A stretch of DNA of 64,000 bases from Deltaproteobacteria bacterium (GTDB lineage: Bacteria; Desulfobacterota; Syntrophia; Syntrophales; UBA8958), in contig JAKPCH010000018.1 in assembly GCA_029553375.1 (NCBI GenBank), positions 60,616-124,615 on the forward strand. The letters run 5' to 3'. This document shows, one piece after another, positions 61,180 through 64,000 of the stretch. Made by a program: the position numbers and the translations under genes. Numbering within the stretch: the first letter of the stretch is position 1; each line of letters opens with the position of its first letter. The notes beneath the pieces were generated by a model. The model had not been told where the DNA came from. It did no database searches and saw only the letters and a program-made list of their open reading frames with translations.

Positions 61180-62436
61180 TCAACCCAAAGGACCCTCCGA
61201 TATCCCCTCCCAGCGGTCGTAACGCCTCAGGAGGATAAGGGCCGGGACGGCCGCCGCCGTGCAGGTGACGAAGAAGGTTATCCAGCCCGCCGTGTGGACG
61301 AGATAACCCGTGGGGGCCCCCGTGACGTAACGGCTCACGGCCATGAGGCTGCTCAGGAGGGCGTACTGGGTCGCCGTGAAGCGCCGGTCGCAGAGGGCCA
61401 TGAGGAAGGCGATGTAGGCCGCAGTCCCCATGCCGCCCGTGAAGTTCTCCACGGCGATGACCAAGGAGAGGGCCCAGACCTGTCGTCCCGTGAGTTCCAA
61501 GAGGAGGAAGGAGATCGTCGAGATCCCCTGGAGGACGCCGAAGACGAAGAGGGCCCGTTTCAGCGACCAGCGGGACATGAGACCCCCGCCGAACACGGTC
61601 CCGGCGACGGTGGCCACCATGCCGAAACCCTTGAAGATCGTCCCCAGCTCCGTCCGGGAGAAGCCGATGTGCTGGAGGATGTAAGGGGTGGTCATCTGGG
61701 CGGCGGCGACGTCGCCGATCTTGTAGAGGATGATGAAGGCCAGGATCTCCCTGGCCCCCCGGCGGTTCAGGAAAGTGGCGAAGGGCTGGACGACGGCCTC
61801 TCTCAAGGTCCTGGGGACGCCCGGGACGCCCTCCCCGTCCGGCTCGGGACCCGCCAGGGTGGCAATGCAGCCCGCCGTCATGAGAAGCCCCATGAGGACA
61901 TAGACGGCCGACCAGGGGAGATAGTCGGAGAGGATGAGGGCCGCCGCCCCGCTCACGAGGATGGCGATGCGGTAACCCATGATCCAGACGCCCGCCCCGG
62001 CCCCCCGCTCGGGGGGGCGCAGGTACTCCGTCCGGTAGGCGTCCAGGACGATGTCCTGGCTGGCGCTCAGGAAGGCGACGGTCAGGGCGGCCAGGGCGAC
62101 GAGACCCGGCTGCTGCGAGGGATGGAGGAACCCCGTCAGGGCGATGGCGATGAGGAGGGAGACCTGGGCGGTCATCATCCAGCCGCGCCGGCGGCCCAAA
62201 AAGGGGGGAACGTAGCGGTCCATGACGGGCGACCAGAGGAACTTCAGGGCGTAGGGGATCCCCACGAGGGAGAAGAGGCCGATGGTCCTTATGTCCACCC
62301 CCTCGGCCACCAGCCAGGCCGAGAGGGTGGAACCCGTCAGGGCGAGGGGCAGGCCCGAGGAGAAACCCAGGACGGACATGAGGAGCATCCGCCCGTTGAG
62401 GTAGACCCGGAAGGACGACGCCGGGCGGCCGGTCAT
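61180..62436 (-). CDS. AmpG-like MFS transporter
   Basis: LLMSVLGFSSGLPLALTGSTLSAWLVAEGVDIRTIGLFSLVGIPYALKFLWSPVMDRYVPPFLGRRRGWM, SASQDIVLDAYRTEYL. Confidence 0.93.
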   Translation of the reverse strand: MTGRPASSFRVYLNGRMLLMSVLGFSSGLPLALTGSTLSAWLVAEGVDIRTIGLFSLVGIPYALKFLWSPVMDRYVPPFLGRRRGWMMTAQVSLLIAIALTGFLHPSQQPGLVALAALTVAFLSASQDIVLDAYRTEYLRPPERGAGAGVWIMGYRIAILVSGAAALILSDYLPWSAVYVLMGLLMTAGCIATLAGPEPDGEGVPGVPRTLREAVVQPFATFLNRRGAREILAFIILYKIGDVAAAQMTTPYILQHIGFSRTELGTIFKGFGMVATVAGTVFGGGLMSRWSLKRALFVFGVLQGISTISFLLLELTGRQVWALSLVIAVENFTGGMGTAAYIAFLMALCDRRFTATQYALLSSLMAVSRYVTGAPTGYLVHTAGWITFFVTCTAAAVPALILLRRYDRWEGISEGPLG

Positions 62437-63209
62437 GCCGTGGGCCTGCGCCGCCGGGCGGCCGCGGCGAAGCTGCGAAAGAGGCTCCTCTGGAGAGGTT
62501 CGTCCCTCATCCGCTCCGGGTGCCACTGGACGCCCAGGATGAAACGCCCCCCCGCGGCGGCGTCCTCGGCCTCGATGGCCTCTATGATCCCGTCGGCCGA
62601 CCAGGCCGAGGGTATGAGCCCTCTGCCCAGGCCGTCGGGGTGAACGGCCTGGTGGTGGAAGGAATTGACGGGGACCACCGGATCCGCCGCCTCGAGGACG
62701 GCGGCAAGGAGGCTGCGGGGAGCGATCCGCACGGGATGGCGGTAGAGGTAGGCCTCCCTATCCGGCCGCTGCGCCCGGGCGTGAGGGAGGGGACGGCCCT
62801 CCGCCGCCTTGACGTCGGTGGCGATGTCCTGGATCAGGGTGCCGCCGCGAGCGATATTGATGAGTTGGCAGCCCCCGCAGACGCCCAGGACGGGGAGATC
62901 CGTCTCGTCGAGGATCATCCGGGCCAGGGCGAGGTCGAAACGGTCCCGGCGGACGTCCATGAGCTCGTCTTCAGACTGGGGCCGGCCCCCGTAGTGTTCC
63001 GGACGGTAGTCGAGACCCCCGGTGAAGAGGAAGCCGTCCAGGAGGGCGATGACCTCCCGGACGCCTTCCTCCCCTGTGGAGGGTGGTACGCAGACCGCCA
63101 GGGCCCCCGCCTCCTCCAGGGCCCGGCCGTAGTCCCAGGGCAGGTACAGCTCGTCGGAACCGTCCGCCGCCGACCTGAGGGACATGTTCAGGCCGATGAG
63201 GGGGGGCAA
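62433..63209 (-). CDS. Gamma-glutamyl-GABA hydrolase family class I glutamine amidotransferase (PuuD-like)
   Basis: GFLFTGGLDYRPEHYGG, LPVLGVCGGCQLINIARGGTLIQDI, LGVQWHPERM. Confidence 0.93.
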   Translation of the reverse strand: MPPLIGLNMSLRSAADGSDELYLPWDYGRALEEAGALAVCVPPSTGEEGVREVIALLDGFLFTGGLDYRPEHYGGRPQSEDELMDVRRDRFDLALARMILDETDLPVLGVCGGCQLINIARGGTLIQDIATDVKAAEGRPLPHARAQRPDREAYLYRHPVRIAPRSLLAAVLEAADPVVPVNSFHHQAVHPDGLGRGLIPSAWSADGIIEAIEAEDAAAGGRFILGVQWHPERMRDEPLQRSLFRSFAAAARRRRPTA

Positions 63210-63216
63210 AGGGGGA

Positions 63217-63828
63217 TTACCTCAGTCTCCAGAGCTGGTTGTCCCCCCCGTGGCAGTCCCACTGGTAGACGTTGGCCCCGTCGCCCGTGGAGACCCCGGA
63301 GACGTCGAGGCACTTGCCGCTGTGCTTGGCCGTGATCAGGTGATAGCCGCCACCCTGGGGGATGACCATCCAGAGCTGGTTGTCTCCCCCGTGACAGGTC
63401 CACTGCTGGGCGTTGGCCCCCGTCGCCGTGCTCACGGCGGCGATGTCGAGGCATTTGCCGCTGTGGCGGGCCCTGATCTCATAGTAGCCACCGCCCTTGT
63501 CCGTGAGGAGCCACTTCTGGTTGTCTCCCCCGTGACATTGCCACTGCTGGACGTTGGCCCCGTCGCCCGTGGAGACCCCGGCGACATCGAGGCACTTGTT
63601 GCTGTGTTTGGCCACGATCTCCACGGTCCTCCCCGAGAGGCCGAAGGAGGCCGTCCCTCCCCCCGTGCCGGAAAACTCTATTTGTTTGACTTCCTCCAGG
63701 TTCACCGTCTCCGTCCGGCCGTTCTTGAAGTGGATGACCATCTTTTCCGCCGCCGCGGCGGTGAGGGCCGAGACCGAAAGGAAGACGACCGCGAGGACCC
63801 AGGAGACAAAGACCTTCTTCATTTTCAT
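63217..63828 (-). CDS. Secreted RICIN (beta-trefoil) lectin-domain protein
   Basis: Signal peptide; three repeats of HSxKCLDxxxVSTxxGANxxQWxCHGGDNQxW. Confidence 0.92.
   Translation of the reverse strand: MKMKKVFVSWVLAVVFLSVSALTAAAAEKMVIHFKNGRTETVNLEEVKQIEFSGTGGGTASFGLSGRTVEIVAKHSNKCLDVAGVSTGDGANVQQWQCHGGDNQKWLLTDKGGGYYEIRARHSGKCLDIAAVSTATGANAQQWTCHGGDNQLWMVIPQGGGYHLITAKHSGKCLDVSGVSTGDGANVYQWDCHGGDNQLWRLR
63237..63615 (-). repeat. Three tandem 141-bp coding repeats of the ricin-B module
   Basis: GGTTGTC(T/C)CCCCCGTG... recurs at 63237, 63378 and 63519, exactly 141 bp (47 codons) apart. Confidence 0.9.
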
Positions 63829-63853
63829 TGGTCTCCTCCTCGATGGTTGGGGA

Positions 63854-64000
63854 TCACAGCATCTCGATGGCCGTGGCGAGGGAGACGCCGCCGCCGCCGC
63901 AGAGGGTGGCCAGGCCCAGGGTCTTGCCCCGTTTCTTCATGGCGTGGATGAGGGTGACCATGATGCGGCAGCCCGTGGCGCCGACGGGGTGGCCCAGGCC
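63854..64000 (-). CDS. Acetyl-CoA acetyltransferase (thiolase), C-terminal fragment; continues beyond window
   Basis: [48 protein letters not shown]: thiolase signature 3. Confidence 0.92.
   Translation of the reverse strand, partial: GLGHPVGATGCRIMVTLIHAMKKRGKTLGLATLCGGGGVSLATAIEML

Noticed and set aside
61177-62643. 488-aa plus-strand ORF opposite the AmpG-like transporter
   Set aside because: Antisense artefact.

Overview
GC-rich, gene-dense chromosomal window from a Gram-negative bacterium, probably an anaerobic deltaproteobacterial/Desulfobacterota-type lineage (inferred from gene content only). It holds about 63 supportable protein genes and one tRNA-Lys(TTT). I saw no CRISPR array, transposase, integrase or prophage. 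The centre is a compact replication-origin neighbourhood on the minus strand: rsmG-parA-parB-dnaA-dnaN-gyrB-gyrA, followed by archease-rtcB. Next to it lies kdsB-hldD plus a DegT-family aminotransferase and an iron-type alcohol dehydrogenase. Together these look like a KdnA/KdnB pathway for 8-amino-Kdo (Kdo8N) lipopolysaccharide. Other blocks are a cobalamin late-pathway cluster (cbiB-cobS-cobT), a branched-chain-type ABC importer with a cyclase-family hydrolase and a TrmB-type regulator, fmt-rsmB, a molybdopterin oxidoreductase, and a FeoA-FeoB fusion. There is also an LsrF-like aldolase / Zn-dehydrogenase / two-domain class II aldolase operon without any lsr genes, a divergent ATP-PEPCK-like protein beside a tandem pair of tiny Cys-rich proteins, and a secreted three-repeat ricin-type lectin. 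The best candidates for under-described biology are the Kdo8N cluster, the LsrF-like aldolase operon, the paired Cys-rich mini-proteins with the PEPCK-like enzyme, and the TrmB-controlled importer with a palindromic operator over its promoter. All calls come from reading the sequence; no database search was run.
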